Assembly (NCBI GenBank): GCA_026387575.1
Contig: JAPLLK010000035.1
Span: forward strand, 1 to 32,611
Length of the DNA stretch: 32,611 bases
Reading direction: 5' to 3'
From: Nitrospirota bacterium
GTDB taxonomy: Bacteria; Nitrospirota; Thermodesulfovibrionia; Thermodesulfovibrionales; UBA1546
The notes beneath the pieces were generated by a model. That model was not told the DNA's origin. It saw only the letters and a list, made by a program, of their open reading frames with translations, and ran no database searches. The position numbers and the translations under genes are program-made. Positions 6,884-16,762 of this stretch are shown one piece after another (within the stretch, counting starts at the first letter, position 1; each line of letters opens with the position of its first letter).

Positions 6884-9268
6884 TCACCACACACTGAAAA
6901 GCCTCTTTATATTCTTCATCTCTCCGGCAAGGCTTTTTGTCTTTGAAAATCTATAGTCTCTGTGCGTTTTAACTTCAAGCATGCCGTCTTTTTCTGTTAT
7001 TTTTACTGCGCCGTTCATGTCCGTGCGGTATATCTTTGCACCCTCAAGCATATCAAGCGTATTCTGATGTGGATGCCCAAAACTGTTATCCCTTCCCAAG
7101 CTTATCACTGCAATCTCAGGAGATACAACATCATAGAAGGGCTTATATGCTGATGTCCTTCCGCCGTGATGGGGGACTTTAACAACATCACTCTTAAGCC
7201 ATTTGTCAAGATGGATTATATCCTCTTCTGCCTCCTCTTCAATGTCTCCTGTGAATAAAAATGTTTTCTTCCTTCCGCCTGAGGCAGATTCTATCTTTAA
7301 TGTCAAAGAACTGTTATTCCCTCCGTTATCGCCGTTCATTGTATAAAATTCCTTATATGGATGAAGCACATACACCTTATATCCTTTACCTTCAACAATA
7401 TCGCCCCTCTCAAGTATCCTGCGAACTATGCCCGTGCTGTTTCCCTCCGGATAAATAATGCGTCCGCTGTCCCACATCTCTTTAACCTTAAAACGTGCCA
7501 TCAGATAATCTGTTCCTCCCGCATGGTCAGAATCTGCATGTGAAAGAACAAGGGCGTCTATGCTTTTCATGCCGAGATATTTCAAAAATGCAGCCGCTTC
7601 GCGCCCGCTTTTCCCTGTATCCACCACAACAACCTTTTTATCAGGAAGTTCAACAACTGCTCCGTCCCCCTGCCCGACATCAAGATAAGTTATTCCTATT
7701 TCGCCGCCTCTTAAAAAGATATACGCTGACAAATAGACTATTATCAGGAGAGAAGTGATTGCAGGGACAAGTTTTTTCTTGCTTACGAAAAAATAAAAAA
7801 TAAATCCCGCGTAAAAGATTATTACTACAAACAGGGGCAATGCAGGAATCTTTATATCTGAAAACGGGAATTCCGCTGTAAATCTCACGAGATAGACAGT
7901 AATGTCAGTTACTGTCTTTACCAGAGAACCTAACATATAATGTCCTGTAAAAAGAAATATGAGAGACGATATCAGCGACAACGGCAAGAGCACAAAGCCT
8001 ATCAGCGGCGTAATTAAGAGATTGGACAGCGGAGATATAACCGAAAAATAATGAAAGTGATACGCAACCAGAGGCGCTGTCCCCAGAGAAGCTGCAAGCG
8101 TAAGCAAGACAGAAGCCCGCAATATCCTGAGTGAAGAAGCGAAAAAACGTGACAGGATTTTTTGTTCGTCTGCACCTTTGTTCTCCTGCGCTTCAGGATT
8201 CTCCTTGTCCTTTTCATAATCTATTGAAAACCCGATAAACAGCACTGCAAGGAATGAGAGCTGAAAAGAAAGGCTGAACAGAGACTCGGGATTCCACAAG
8301 ACAATCACAAATGCAGCAAACAAGAGTGAATTAAGCCAGAATCTTTTCCTGCCTATCAAAAGACCGATGAGAAACAGACTTATCATTATGAAAGACCTCA
8401 CTGCCGGAATGCTCCATCCTGAAAGAGCAAGATATGCAAGCATGAACGGAAGACTTAGAGCCGCTGCTCCCTGAGACGGCGTGACATAGAGTGTAATCCT
8501 CTGTAACAAACTGTACGGCAGAAATTTTATTACAAACCTGAATAAACCGAACAGGAGAACAGAGAAGATTCCGAAATGTGTGCCTGAAATGCTTAAAACA
8601 TGCGCAAGCCCTGTTGAGTTAAAGGCATCTTTTAAGCCATCGCTCATATTGCCTCTCTGACCTGTGGTTATGGCGGAAACAAGCGCGCCTGAATCAGCGC
8701 TGAAGTTCTCTATAACATATCTGTTAAGTTTTGCCCTTGCATCTTCAAACACTGCCCATATACTTTTTTTGCTGCCCCTTAAGTCTTTGACTTCAATCAG
8801 GTTTGCATAGAGATTGTTGTTTTCGGTCATTCCGGGATTGAACTTTCTATTGTCTCTGCCTATCTTAACCGCTATCTCATATATGTGTCCTGCTTCAAAC
8901 TCAGTATCAGAGAAAATAAAAATATCTTTCTCCTCAATCTCTTTTAATACCTTCCCTGTTTCCTCATCTGCCGCCGAGTTTACATGAAACTCCTGAATAA
9001 ATTTTCCTGTTGATGCCGCAACTGCATCTGAACCGAACACCCCTGACACGATTATTTCTTTTCCCCTGATATTAGGAAAATCAGTCTCAGGCGCATATCT
9101 GAAAAAGGCATATAAAACTCCGAAAACAAGGACAGGGATTAACAGGTATCTTTTCTTAAAAATCAGACTGGCAAGAAACAGAAAAAATATCAGACTGCTT
9201 GTGAAGGGGAAATAATGAAATGAATAAAATAGAATAACACCGGCAAGAAATGAAATGAAAAATGCCAT
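6884..9268 (-). CDS. comEC: DNA internalization-related competence protein ComEC/Rec2
   Basis: 794 aa, multi-TM competence domain (HVLSISGTHFGIFS) and C-terminal metallo-beta-lactamase-like domain (DVGQGDGAVVELP...LSHADSDHAGG...VPHHGG). Confidence 0.93.
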   Translation of the reverse strand: MAFFISFLAGVILFYSFHYFPFTSSLIFFLFLASLIFKKRYLLIPVLVFGVLYAFFRYAPETDFPNIRGKEIIVSGVFGSDAVAASTGKFIQEFHVNSAADEETGKVLKEIEEKDIFIFSDTEFEAGHIYEIAVKIGRDNRKFNPGMTENNNLYANLIEVKDLRGSKKSIWAVFEDARAKLNRYVIENFSADSGALVSAITTGQRGNMSDGLKDAFNSTGLAHVLSISGTHFGIFSVLLFGLFRFVIKFLPYSLLQRITLYVTPSQGAAALSLPFMLAYLALSGWSIPAVRSFIMISLFLIGLLIGRKRFWLNSLLFAAFVIVLWNPESLFSLSFQLSFLAVLFIGFSIDYEKDKENPEAQENKGADEQKILSRFFASSLRILRASVLLTLAASLGTAPLVAYHFHYFSVISPLSNLLITPLIGFVLLPLSLISSLIFLFTGHYMLGSLVKTVTDITVYLVRFTAEFPFSDIKIPALPLFVVIIFYAGFIFYFFVSKKKLVPAITSLLIIVYLSAYIFLRGGEIGITYLDVGQGDGAVVELPDKKVVVVDTGKSGREAAAFLKYLGMKSIDALVLSHADSDHAGGTDYLMARFKVKEMWDSGRIIYPEGNSTGIVRRILERGDIVEGKGYKVYVLHPYKEFYTMNGDNGGNNSSLTLKIESASGGRKKTFLFTGDIEEEAEEDIIHLDKWLKSDVVKVPHHGGRTSAYKPFYDVVSPEIAVISLGRDNSFGHPHQNTLDMLEGAKIYRTDMNGAVKITEKDGMLEVKTHRDYRFSKTKSLAGEMKNIKRLFSVW

Positions 9269-9284
9269 TCTTAACCCGTATTAC

Positions 9285-10628
9285 TTACAAATATTCTCTC
9301 ACAACTTTTGCGATTTCATTCCCCAGCTTCTCTATCAATCGCCTCTCTTTACCTTCAACCATCACTCTTATCTTCGGCTCCGTGCCTGACGGCCTTACAA
9401 GTATCCTGCCATTGCCGGCAAGCCTTTTTTCAGCATTCTTAATTATCGACTCTATTTCAGGGATTGACTTAAAGTCCTTCCTCTTCTCTGTCTCAACATT
9501 TATAAGAACCTGAGGATACAGCGTTATGTCAGATACGAGCTTGGAGAAAGGCTTACCTCTTTTCCTCATCAGATAAAGAACATGAAGGGCGGTGATAGGC
9601 CCATCTCCTGTTGTATTGTAATCAGAGAATATTATATGCCCTGACTGTTCTCCTCCAAAGTTATATCCGCCGGCTCTCATCCTCTCAGCAACAAATCTGT
9701 CTCCGACCTTTGTCCTTATAAATTTAATTCCGTTTTTTTCAAGATAGTGCTCAAGCCCAAGGTTGCTCATAACCGTAGAGACAACTGTATTGCCTTTAAG
9801 CCTTCCTTCTATCTTAAACTCTCGCGCGCATATCCCTATAATCTGATCTCCGTTGACGATTCTGCCCTTTTCATCGCAGAATATTGTCCTGTCAGCATCG
9901 CCGTCATGCGCAATACCGACATGAGCCCTGTGCTGCCTGACTGCCTTCTGGAGCATTTCAGGATAGAGCGCTCCGCATCCATCATTAATATTACTGCCGT
10001 CAGGCTTATCGTTTATCACTACAACCTCAGCGCCGAGTTCACGCAGAACCCACGGCGTTGTTTTATATGCGGCGCCGTTTGCGCAGTCAACAACAACCTT
10101 TATCCCTTCAAGTGTCACGCCTTTGGGCACAGTTGATTTTATATATTCAATATACCTGCCTGTTGCATCATCAAGCCTGTATGCCTTCCCTATATCAGAA
10201 CCTGACGTCCTTTTTGTGCCAAGCCCGTCATCCACAACAAGCTCTTCTATGCTCTTTTCTATTTCATCGGGAAGCTTGAACCCGTCAGCTGAAAAAAACT
10301 TTATTCCGTTATCCTCGTAAGGATTATGAGATGCTGATATCACAATCCCTGCATCAAGCCTCAAAGCCCTTGTAAGAAATGCCACTCCGGGAGTCGGTAT
10401 AGGTCCCACAAGCGTTACGTTCATCCCCATTGAGCAAATCCCTGAGGTAAGGGCGCTTTCTATCATATACCCTGAAAGCCTTGTGTCTTTTCCTATCAGA
10501 ACCATATTCCTGCCATGCTTTTTCCTCAGAACTTTAGCTGCTGCCATTCCAATCCTGAGCACATTTTCAGGAGTCATTGGATGCTTATTTACTCTGCCTC
10601 TTATACCGTCTGTCCCAAATAATTTCAT
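9285..10628 (-). CDS. glmM: Phosphoglucosamine mutase
   Basis: MKLFGTDGIRGRVNKHPMTPENVLRIG; ISASHNPYEDNGIKFFS active site; C-terminal RPSGTEPKIRVMVE. Confidence 0.95.
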   Translation of the reverse strand: MKLFGTDGIRGRVNKHPMTPENVLRIGMAAAKVLRKKHGRNMVLIGKDTRLSGYMIESALTSGICSMGMNVTLVGPIPTPGVAFLTRALRLDAGIVISASHNPYEDNGIKFFSADGFKLPDEIEKSIEELVVDDGLGTKRTSGSDIGKAYRLDDATGRYIEYIKSTVPKGVTLEGIKVVVDCANGAAYKTTPWVLRELGAEVVVINDKPDGSNINDGCGALYPEMLQKAVRQHRAHVGIAHDGDADRTIFCDEKGRIVNGDQIIGICAREFKIEGRLKGNTVVSTVMSNLGLEHYLEKNGIKFIRTKVGDRFVAERMRAGGYNFGGEQSGHIIFSDYNTTGDGPITALHVLYLMRKRGKPFSKLVSDITLYPQVLINVETEKRKDFKSIPEIESIIKNAEKRLAGNGRILVRPSGTEPKIRVMVEGKERRLIEKLGNEIAKVVREYL

Positions 10629-10691
10629 ATAAAAGCTCCATTTTAGTATCAGTCGTCAGTTCCGATTACTGACACTAATTACTTACACTGT

Positions 10692-11333
10692 TCACTTTCT
10701 TCTTATAACAACCTTCACGCTGACTTCCTGTATAGCAGTCCTTATATTCCTGCCGGCCATATCAATGCGCACAGTCTGTGTGAAAGTTTTATCAGTGTCT
10801 GAAATATCAACAGGCTCGGTGCTCAGAAATTTTACTTTGCCTGTCTCTGTCCTTACTCCTTCAATGGCCACATCCTTAGGCAAAACCTCTACAGAACTCA
10901 CAACAAACCCTTCTTTAGGACTGCCAGCCATAATTGCACTTACAGACACGGTCTTAATAATTGTCTTTTCCAGCACAATCCAGACAGACGAGGGGGTTAT
11001 GCCTGTAATGTTAATTGTGGGAGGGAGTTTAATATCCTCCTTGTTTATATAGTATATTCCTTTCCCTTTTTTTGCCTTGCTCAAATCTACATGAACTCTT
11101 ACATCAGACGGCTTCATATTCCTGAGAATTCTATCCTGTCCTTTCAGGCTCACATTTACAGATTTCACTCCCTGCTTAATACTCTCAAACCCCTGCGGTA
11201 TATTTTTAAGTTCCATAGGAACGTCAATTGATATCTCAGACTGTCCCTTCGAGATAACAAAAAACCACAAGATTATTGCCATGACAACTGCAGTAACTTT
11301 CAATCCGAAATTCTCAAGCAATCGCCTTCTCAT
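10692..11333 (-). CDS. cdaR: YbbR-like/CdaR domain protein
   Basis: Single N-terminal TM followed by YbbR-type repeats; between cdaA and glmM. Confidence 0.85.
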   Translation of the reverse strand: MRRRLLENFGLKVTAVVMAIILWFFVISKGQSEISIDVPMELKNIPQGFESIKQGVKSVNVSLKGQDRILRNMKPSDVRVHVDLSKAKKGKGIYYINKEDIKLPPTINITGITPSSVWIVLEKTIIKTVSVSAIMAGSPKEGFVVSSVEVLPKDVAIEGVRTETGKVKFLSTEPVDISDTDKTFTQTVRIDMAGRNIRTAIQEVSVKVVIRRK

Positions 11334-12097
11334 TGTGCCGCCTTCTTCTGGGATGTGAACATATCCGTTAATATATCACGGAGAGTCCCCATGTCAATAT
11401 GGGTTTCAAGTTTTCCGCCAATAGCCATAGAGATATTGCCTGTTTCTTCAGAAACTATAATAGCAACCGCATCTGTTTCTTCTGTAAGTCCGAGTCCTGC
11501 CCTGTGTCTTGTCCCCATGGCTTTATCAACCTCAGAGCTGAGCATGATAGGCAGAAAACAACCTGCGGCAACAATCCTGTTCCCTTTTATAACAACCGCT
11601 CCGTCGTGTATCGGAGAGGAAGGATGAAAGATGCTGAGGAGTATTTCACGCGTAACCCTTGCATCAAGCGATGTCCCTATCTCAACAAATTCATTCAGGT
11701 TTGTTTCACGCTCAATAACAATCAATGCGCCAATCTTTCTGTTTGCAAGGGCAACGGAAGCCTTGACTATCTCTTCCAGAGATTTGAGTTCCTCAGCGGA
11801 AGTGAATGACTGCAGAAACGGCGTCTCGCCCATACGCGCAAGCGCCCTTCTGATCTCAGGCTGGAAGAGCACTATAAGCGCTATAACTATCTGCGCCCAG
11901 AAGCTCTGGATTATCCAGTCCATTGTGTAAAGTCCTGTATAACCGGAAAGGAGAGAGGCAAGCAGCAACACCCCAATACCTATAAGCATCTGAACAGCCT
12001 TTGTGCCTTTTATAAACAGAAGCAGACGGTAAAGCAGGAAGGACACGAGAATAATGTCCAGAATATCCTGCCACCTTAATTGCCTGAATATTTCCAC
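11330..12097 (-). CDS. cdaA: Diadenylate cyclase CdaA (DisA_N domain)
   Basis: Three TM helices, then IFHPSSPIHDGAVVIKGNRIVAAGCFLP...MGTRHRAGLGLTEETDAVAIIVSEETG (DGA and RHR motifs). Confidence 0.95.
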   Translation of the reverse strand: MEIFRQLRWQDILDIILVSFLLYRLLLFIKGTKAVQMLIGIGVLLLASLLSGYTGLYTMDWIIQSFWAQIVIALIVLFQPEIRRALARMGETPFLQSFTSAEELKSLEEIVKASVALANRKIGALIVIERETNLNEFVEIGTSLDARVTREILLSIFHPSSPIHDGAVVIKGNRIVAAGCFLPIMLSSEVDKAMGTRHRAGLGLTEETDAVAIIVSEETGNISMAIGGKLETHIDMGTLRDILTDMFTSQKKAAQ

Positions 12098-12098
12098 C

Positions 12099-12578
12099 TC
12101 AAACCCTCTTCTTAAGCCAGTTCTTAGGATTTATTACATGAACGTTTCCGTTTCCATCCGAATAAACCACTCTTGCAATCCGTGCATTGAGTATTATCCT
12201 TTTGCACATCATGCACGGCTCTGAATGGCATTCATCAGCACCGTCATCAGCGCCCGATATATAAATGGTTGCGCCTTCAAGTTCATGAACTGCTGCGCGT
12301 ATTATCGCATTTGCCTCCGCATGAACACTGTGGCAGAGTTCGTATCTTTCACCGTGAGGAATTTGAAGTTCCTTCCTCGTGCATTTCCCGACCTCAAGAC
12401 AGTCTTTCATACCTGCCGGAGCACCGTTATACCCTGTGCTCACGATAATATTGTCTTTCGTAATCACAGCGCCGTACTTGCGCCTGAGACATGTAGCCCT
12501 TGTTGAAACAGCCTTGGCTATGTTTATGAAATATTCATCCCATCCCGGCCTTTTACTCTTCTTTTTGCTTTTAGGCAT
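12099..12578 (-). CDS. dCMP/cytidine deaminase family (ComEB-like)
   Basis: HAEANAI and PCMMCKRIILNA zinc-binding motifs; GYNGAPAGMKDC. Confidence 0.92.
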   Translation of the reverse strand: MPKSKKKSKRPGWDEYFINIAKAVSTRATCLRRKYGAVITKDNIIVSTGYNGAPAGMKDCLEVGKCTRKELQIPHGERYELCHSVHAEANAIIRAAVHELEGATIYISGADDGADECHSEPCMMCKRIILNARIARVVYSDGNGNVHVINPKNWLKKRV

Positions 12579-12631
12579 ATTCTATATTATTAAATTCAGA
12601 GTGCAAAATGCAAAGATGGATGTAAAGAAGG

Positions 12632-13426
12632 CTATCTCCTTGCCCTCAAAAACGCAGTGAAAAAGAGCGCTGTGGTTATCAGGACGATTGTACCGCCCGG
12701 AGAGAGGTCAAATTGATATGAAAGATAAAGCCCTGCTATCGTAGAAAAAAGCGCGGCAGAACATGATATGAGCAGCATCGGATAAAAACTCCTTGAAAGC
12801 AGTTGTGCAACAGCGCCGGGGATGACGAGAAGCGCGGAAACAAGGATAATCCCCACGACTTTGATGGAGATAACAATCGCCACTGCCATAGAGAGCAGAA
12901 AGAGCGATTTAATCAGACGTGTCGGGATACCGCTTACAATCGCAAGCTCTTCGTTGAATGTCGTAAACAAAAGCTCCTTCATAATCACCATAATCACAGC
13001 GAGGATTACTATTGTTACTGCAATTGTCAGCCACATCTCGCTTTCGCTTATTGCAAGGATACTGCCGAAAAGATAGCCGAAAAGGTCTACATTGTAATTC
13101 TTTGAAAGGCTTATCAGAACAATGCCGAGAGCCATTGAGCTTGAAAAGAATACGCCTATGGCGGTATCTTCCGCCACCCGGCCCTTTGAGCTTATTTTCT
13201 CAATTCCGAATGCTACAAGGATGGAATATATCATCGCTGTTATGACAGGATTTACTCCAGCAAGAAAACCTATTGCAACTCCTCCGAATGCCGCATGGGA
13301 GATGCCTGAACCTACGAAGGAGACTCTCCTCAGCACAACAAAGACAGAGACTACACCCGCAAGTATGCTGATAGCTATGCCTGTGACAACAGCCCTCTGC
13401 ATGAACCCGTATGACAAGATTTCCAT
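12632..13426 (-). CDS. znuB: Zinc/metal ABC transporter permease (ZnuB-like)
   Basis: ABC-3 family TM protein (SFVGSGISHAAFGGVAIGFL); likely start MEILSYGFMQRA at 13426, overlapping the znuC stop. Confidence 0.88.
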   Translation of the reverse strand: MEILSYGFMQRAVVTGIAISILAGVVSVFVVLRRVSFVGSGISHAAFGGVAIGFLAGVNPVITAMIYSILVAFGIEKISSKGRVAEDTAIGVFFSSSMALGIVLISLSKNYNVDLFGYLFGSILAISESEMWLTIAVTIVILAVIMVIMKELLFTTFNEELAIVSGIPTRLIKSLFLLSMAVAIVISIKVVGIILVSALLVIPGAVAQLLSRSFYPMLLISCSAALFSTIAGLYLSYQFDLSPGGTIVLITTALFFTAFLRARR

Positions 13427-14196
13427 TATTTTCTCAGCCTCTCGCATTTATCGCATACCTCAGAATGTATCAGTATATCCACATTCTTGCCGTAGAGCCT
13501 TTCAAGCACATTGTCGTCAAGCGCGCCAAGAGGCGCGCCGTGGTAATAGAGAATTTTATTCAGGCAGGCAATCTCATCAACGTAGGCTGTCACAGCGCCG
13601 ATATCATGCGACACCATGATAATTGTCAGCCCGAGTCTCTTCTGAAATCCTTTAAGGAGATGATAAAAATCCTCCTGCCCGACAACATCTATGCCTGTGC
13701 TCGGCTCGTCAAGTATGAGTATTTTCGGATTGCTCACAAGCGCCCTTGCAATAGAGATGCGCTGCTGTTCTCCGCCCGACATCTCGCCAAACGGAAAATT
13801 CTCATTTCCCGACATCCCTATAAGCTCTATATATTCACCCGCCTTTTCTTTCTCCTTTTTTGAAGGCCATCTGAACAGCCCGAGCTTTCCGTATAATCCC
13901 ATTGTCACAACATCTATTGCCCTTGCAGGGAAATTAATGTCAAGGTTAAGGTACTGCGGCACATATCCAAAAACTCCTTCCTTCAAACATTCCTCGGAAG
14001 ATTTGCCCAGCACACTTACCTCTCCTGCAGAATGCTTAATAAGGCCGAGGATTGACTTCAGGAATGTTGTCTTGCCGCTGCCGTTAGGCCCGACAATGCC
14101 GAGAAATTTTCCTTCTTCAAGAGTAAGGTTTATATCCTTCAGTATCTCTTTACCTCTGAGGATTACAGAAAGTTCTCTTATCTCTAATGCCACCAT
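13426..14196 (-). CDS. znuC: Zinc/metal ABC transporter ATP-binding protein (ZnuC-like)
   Basis: Walker A GPNGSGKTT, signature MSGGEQQR, Walker B ILILDEPSTG. Confidence 0.92.
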   Translation of the reverse strand: MVALEIRELSVILRGKEILKDINLTLEEGKFLGIVGPNGSGKTTFLKSILGLIKHSAGEVSVLGKSSEECLKEGVFGYVPQYLNLDINFPARAIDVVTMGLYGKLGLFRWPSKKEKEKAGEYIELIGMSGNENFPFGEMSGGEQQRISIARALVSNPKILILDEPSTGIDVVGQEDFYHLLKGFQKRLGLTIIMVSHDIGAVTAYVDEIACLNKILYYHGAPLGALDDNVLERLYGKNVDILIHSEVCDKCERLRK

Positions 14197-14340
14197 TTTA
14201 GAGTCAATTCTCTCGATATATAAGCATGGCTGAGCGGAATGAATTTAGAACTGTCGAAAAATATCGCGGAAAGTGAAAGGCAGTTATGCTTATAGCACAG
14301 ATGATGAACGAGAATACTATATCCTGACTTAGTTTCAACT

Positions 14341-15243
14341 TCACTTCATCCCCTCTTCCATCACAGAAAGATTATATCTCATAAGTCCTATATACGTATC
14401 CCTGCCTTTAACATTAGTGCCGCCAATCGGGTCAAGAAATAAAACCTTAGCACCTGCCTCTTTTGCAATCACCTCTGCAATCTTCGGATTAAACTGAGGC
14501 TCTGCAAAGACAATTCTTGAGTTTATCCTCTTTATCTCACTTACAATCTTTGCAATATGTTTCGGGGAAGACTCTCTGCCTGGAGATTCCTCTATAACCC
14601 CTGCGACCCTGAGCCCGTATCTTTTTGAAAAATAGTCCCACGCAGGATGAAAGGTCACATACTCTTTTACACGGAAACTTTTTACTCTATTCATAATCTC
14701 GCTGTGAAGGGCATCTAAATCTTTTTTATATCTCTCAGCATTCTCTCTGTAATAAGCCTCTCCCCCGGGGTCAGCCTTAGAGAGCGCATTTTTTATCTTA
14801 TCCACAACTGTTTTCATCAGCACAGGGTCAAGCCACACATGAGGGTTGGCAGATTCCTGATGCCCTTTTTCTTCAGCGGTGCCTGCGCCGGCATGAGAAT
14901 GAACATGCCTTATCAGGGAAAGCCCTGAAGTTGCATCAACAATAATGAGCTTCATATTAGAAGATGCATTCATCATCTTTTCTGCCCAGAATTCAAGCCC
15001 CGCGCCTGCCTTTATAAAAACCTTTGAATTCTGGATTTCCATCATATCAAGCGACGTGGGCTCAAATGTATGCGGTGATGCAGCCGGTGGGAGCATAACC
15101 TTAACGCTAACTCTGTCTTTGCCAACCTGTTTTGTGACATCACCAAGGGGATGTATGCTCGCAACAACCTTTATTTTTTCTCCAAAGGAGGCATGAGCAA
15201 AAGACAAAAACACTGCTATAAAAATTATTGTAAATCTTTTCAT
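14341..15243 (-). CDS. znuA: Zinc ABC transporter substrate-binding protein (ZnuA-like)
   Basis: Signal peptide; ASIHPLGDVTKQVGKDRVSVKVMLPPAASPHTFEPT; short His-containing loop HVHSHAG; NPHVWLDP. Confidence 0.93.
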   Translation of the reverse strand: MKRFTIIFIAVFLSFAHASFGEKIKVVASIHPLGDVTKQVGKDRVSVKVMLPPAASPHTFEPTSLDMMEIQNSKVFIKAGAGLEFWAEKMMNASSNMKLIIVDATSGLSLIRHVHSHAGAGTAEEKGHQESANPHVWLDPVLMKTVVDKIKNALSKADPGGEAYYRENAERYKKDLDALHSEIMNRVKSFRVKEYVTFHPAWDYFSKRYGLRVAGVIEESPGRESSPKHIAKIVSEIKRINSRIVFAEPQFNPKIAEVIAKEAGAKVLFLDPIGGTNVKGRDTYIGLMRYNLSVMEEGMK

Positions 15244-15342
15244 ATCTTTTATGCCCTCTATCGTAGCGGTGTTTTAAGATACTGTCAACCCCAAAAATGC
15301 ATTATTCGGGATAAGAGAGATAAGTTTGTGTAAAATATTATA

Positions 15343-16548
15343 ATGGAAAGCACAGAGAGAACATCCGCATTGTATTTCAGGGACTTCCGCCTCTTCTGGT
15401 TTAGCCAGTTGATTTCCCTCTCAGGCACGTGGATGCAGTCTGTTGCACAGGGATGGCTGGTATACTCCTTAACTAAATCTCCTTTTTATCTCGGAATGGT
15501 AGCAGCCGCATCAACCCTTCCCATACTCCTCTTTACATTAATAGGAGGCATTGCGGCAGATAGATTCAGGAAAAGAAACCTCCTGATTACAACACAGGCA
15601 TTATCAATAGTCCCTGCACTTATGCTCGGCATATTTACGGATACAGGCGTAATAACTGTGTATCAGGTAATCTTCCTTGCATTTTTTCTCGGCACAGTCA
15701 ATGCTTTTGACATACCTGCAAGGCAGTCGTTCGTAATTGAGATGGTCGGCAAAGGGCATCTCCTTAATGCCATTGCTCTCAACTCTGCCGCATTTAACGG
15801 AGCGCGGCTCATCGGCCCTGTTATTGCCGGTCTGGCAATAGCATACATGGGGTTTCCCTCATGTTTTTATCTGAATGCCGCGAGTTTTATCCCTGTGATA
15901 ATCGCCCTCTCGATGCTGAAAGCAAAAGGCGATATAAGGAGTACGCAGGGAGGGTTTTTAAGAGACCTTGCCGAAGGTTTTTATTTTATAAAAGGTCAGA
16001 AAAATATCCTTTACATGGTAATTCTCATTGCTGTCTTCAGCCTTTTCGGAATCCCGTTTACAAGTTTTCTGCCTGTCTTTGCCGAGGAGATATTCAATGC
16101 CGGGTCAACAGGTTTGGGCCTTCTTGTAAGCGCAACTGGATTAGGTGCTCTTTCCGCAGCCATACTGCTAGCATTCAAAAGTGATATGAAAGATAAATTG
16201 AGATTTATGTCCCTGTCAGGGTTGTGTTTTTCACTGGCGCTTCTCTGCGTTTCTTTCTCAAGGTTTTTTGCGGTTTCACTTTTACTGCTAATCATGGCCG
16301 GCTGGGGAATAGTAAGTTTTCTTGCAACCGCAAACAGTTTTATCCAGCTGTCAACAACCGACAACCTCAGAGGAAGGGTAATGAGCGTTTATTCTTTTGT
16401 ATTTCTCGGATTTACGCCTATAGGGAACTTTATCATGGGCATGATGTCAGAGCGCATAGGGACAACAAACACCGTTGCGGCAGCATCGCTGGTATGTCTT
16501 TTCGCCGCTATTGTGTTTGCGATGAAACATCTGAAATCTTACAATTAA
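15343..16548 (+). CDS. MFS transporter (EntS/MFS_3-like exporter)
   Basis: 401 aa, 12 TM; FRLFWFSQLISLSGTWMQSVAQGWLVYSLTKSPFYLG is typical. Confidence 0.9.
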   Translation: MESTERTSALYFRDFRLFWFSQLISLSGTWMQSVAQGWLVYSLTKSPFYLGMVAAASTLPILLFTLIGGIAADRFRKRNLLITTQALSIVPALMLGIFTDTGVITVYQVIFLAFFLGTVNAFDIPARQSFVIEMVGKGHLLNAIALNSAAFNGARLIGPVIAGLAIAYMGFPSCFYLNAASFIPVIIALSMLKAKGDIRSTQGGFLRDLAEGFYFIKGQKNILYMVILIAVFSLFGIPFTSFLPVFAEEIFNAGSTGLGLLVSATGLGALSAAILLAFKSDMKDKLRFMSLSGLCFSLALLCVSFSRFFAVSLLLLIMAGWGIVSFLATANSFIQLSTTDNLRGRVMSVYSFVFLGFTPIGNFIMGMMSERIGTTNTVAAASLVCLFAAIVFAMKHLKSYN

Positions 16549-16560
16549 CTCGATCACTAC

Positions 16561-16715
16561 AGGCAGTCAAAGTTGGAGAAGAATTTTTATACGACACCTC
16601 GAAAAAATAAAACATGGTGGAACTGGAACAAAAAACCTTTGGTTGTTAAGCCACAAACGGCTGATCTCTAATTATCTTGTCGATTATAAAAATTCTGAAA
16701 CAACTTTGACTGCCT
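16561..16715. mobile_element. MITE-like element with ~36-38-nt imperfect terminal inverted repeats
   Basis: Left AGGCAGTCAAAGTTGgagaAGAATTTTTATA--CGACA; right (reverse complement) AGGCAGTCAAAGTTGtttcAGAATTTTTATAATCGACA; outer 15 nt identical. No transposase inside. Confidence 0.7.
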
Positions 16716-16762
16716 ATTTCCCAATTGAAAAAGAAATCCTGATATATTAGTCTGTATATACA

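Noticed and set aside
14197-14340. Short open fragments (MAERNEFRTVEKYRGK / VKGSYAYSTDDEREYYILT*) between znuC and znuA, possibly one frameshifted small gene
   Set aside because: Too short, in two frames, with no recognisable family; cannot be distinguished from chance or a decayed gene.
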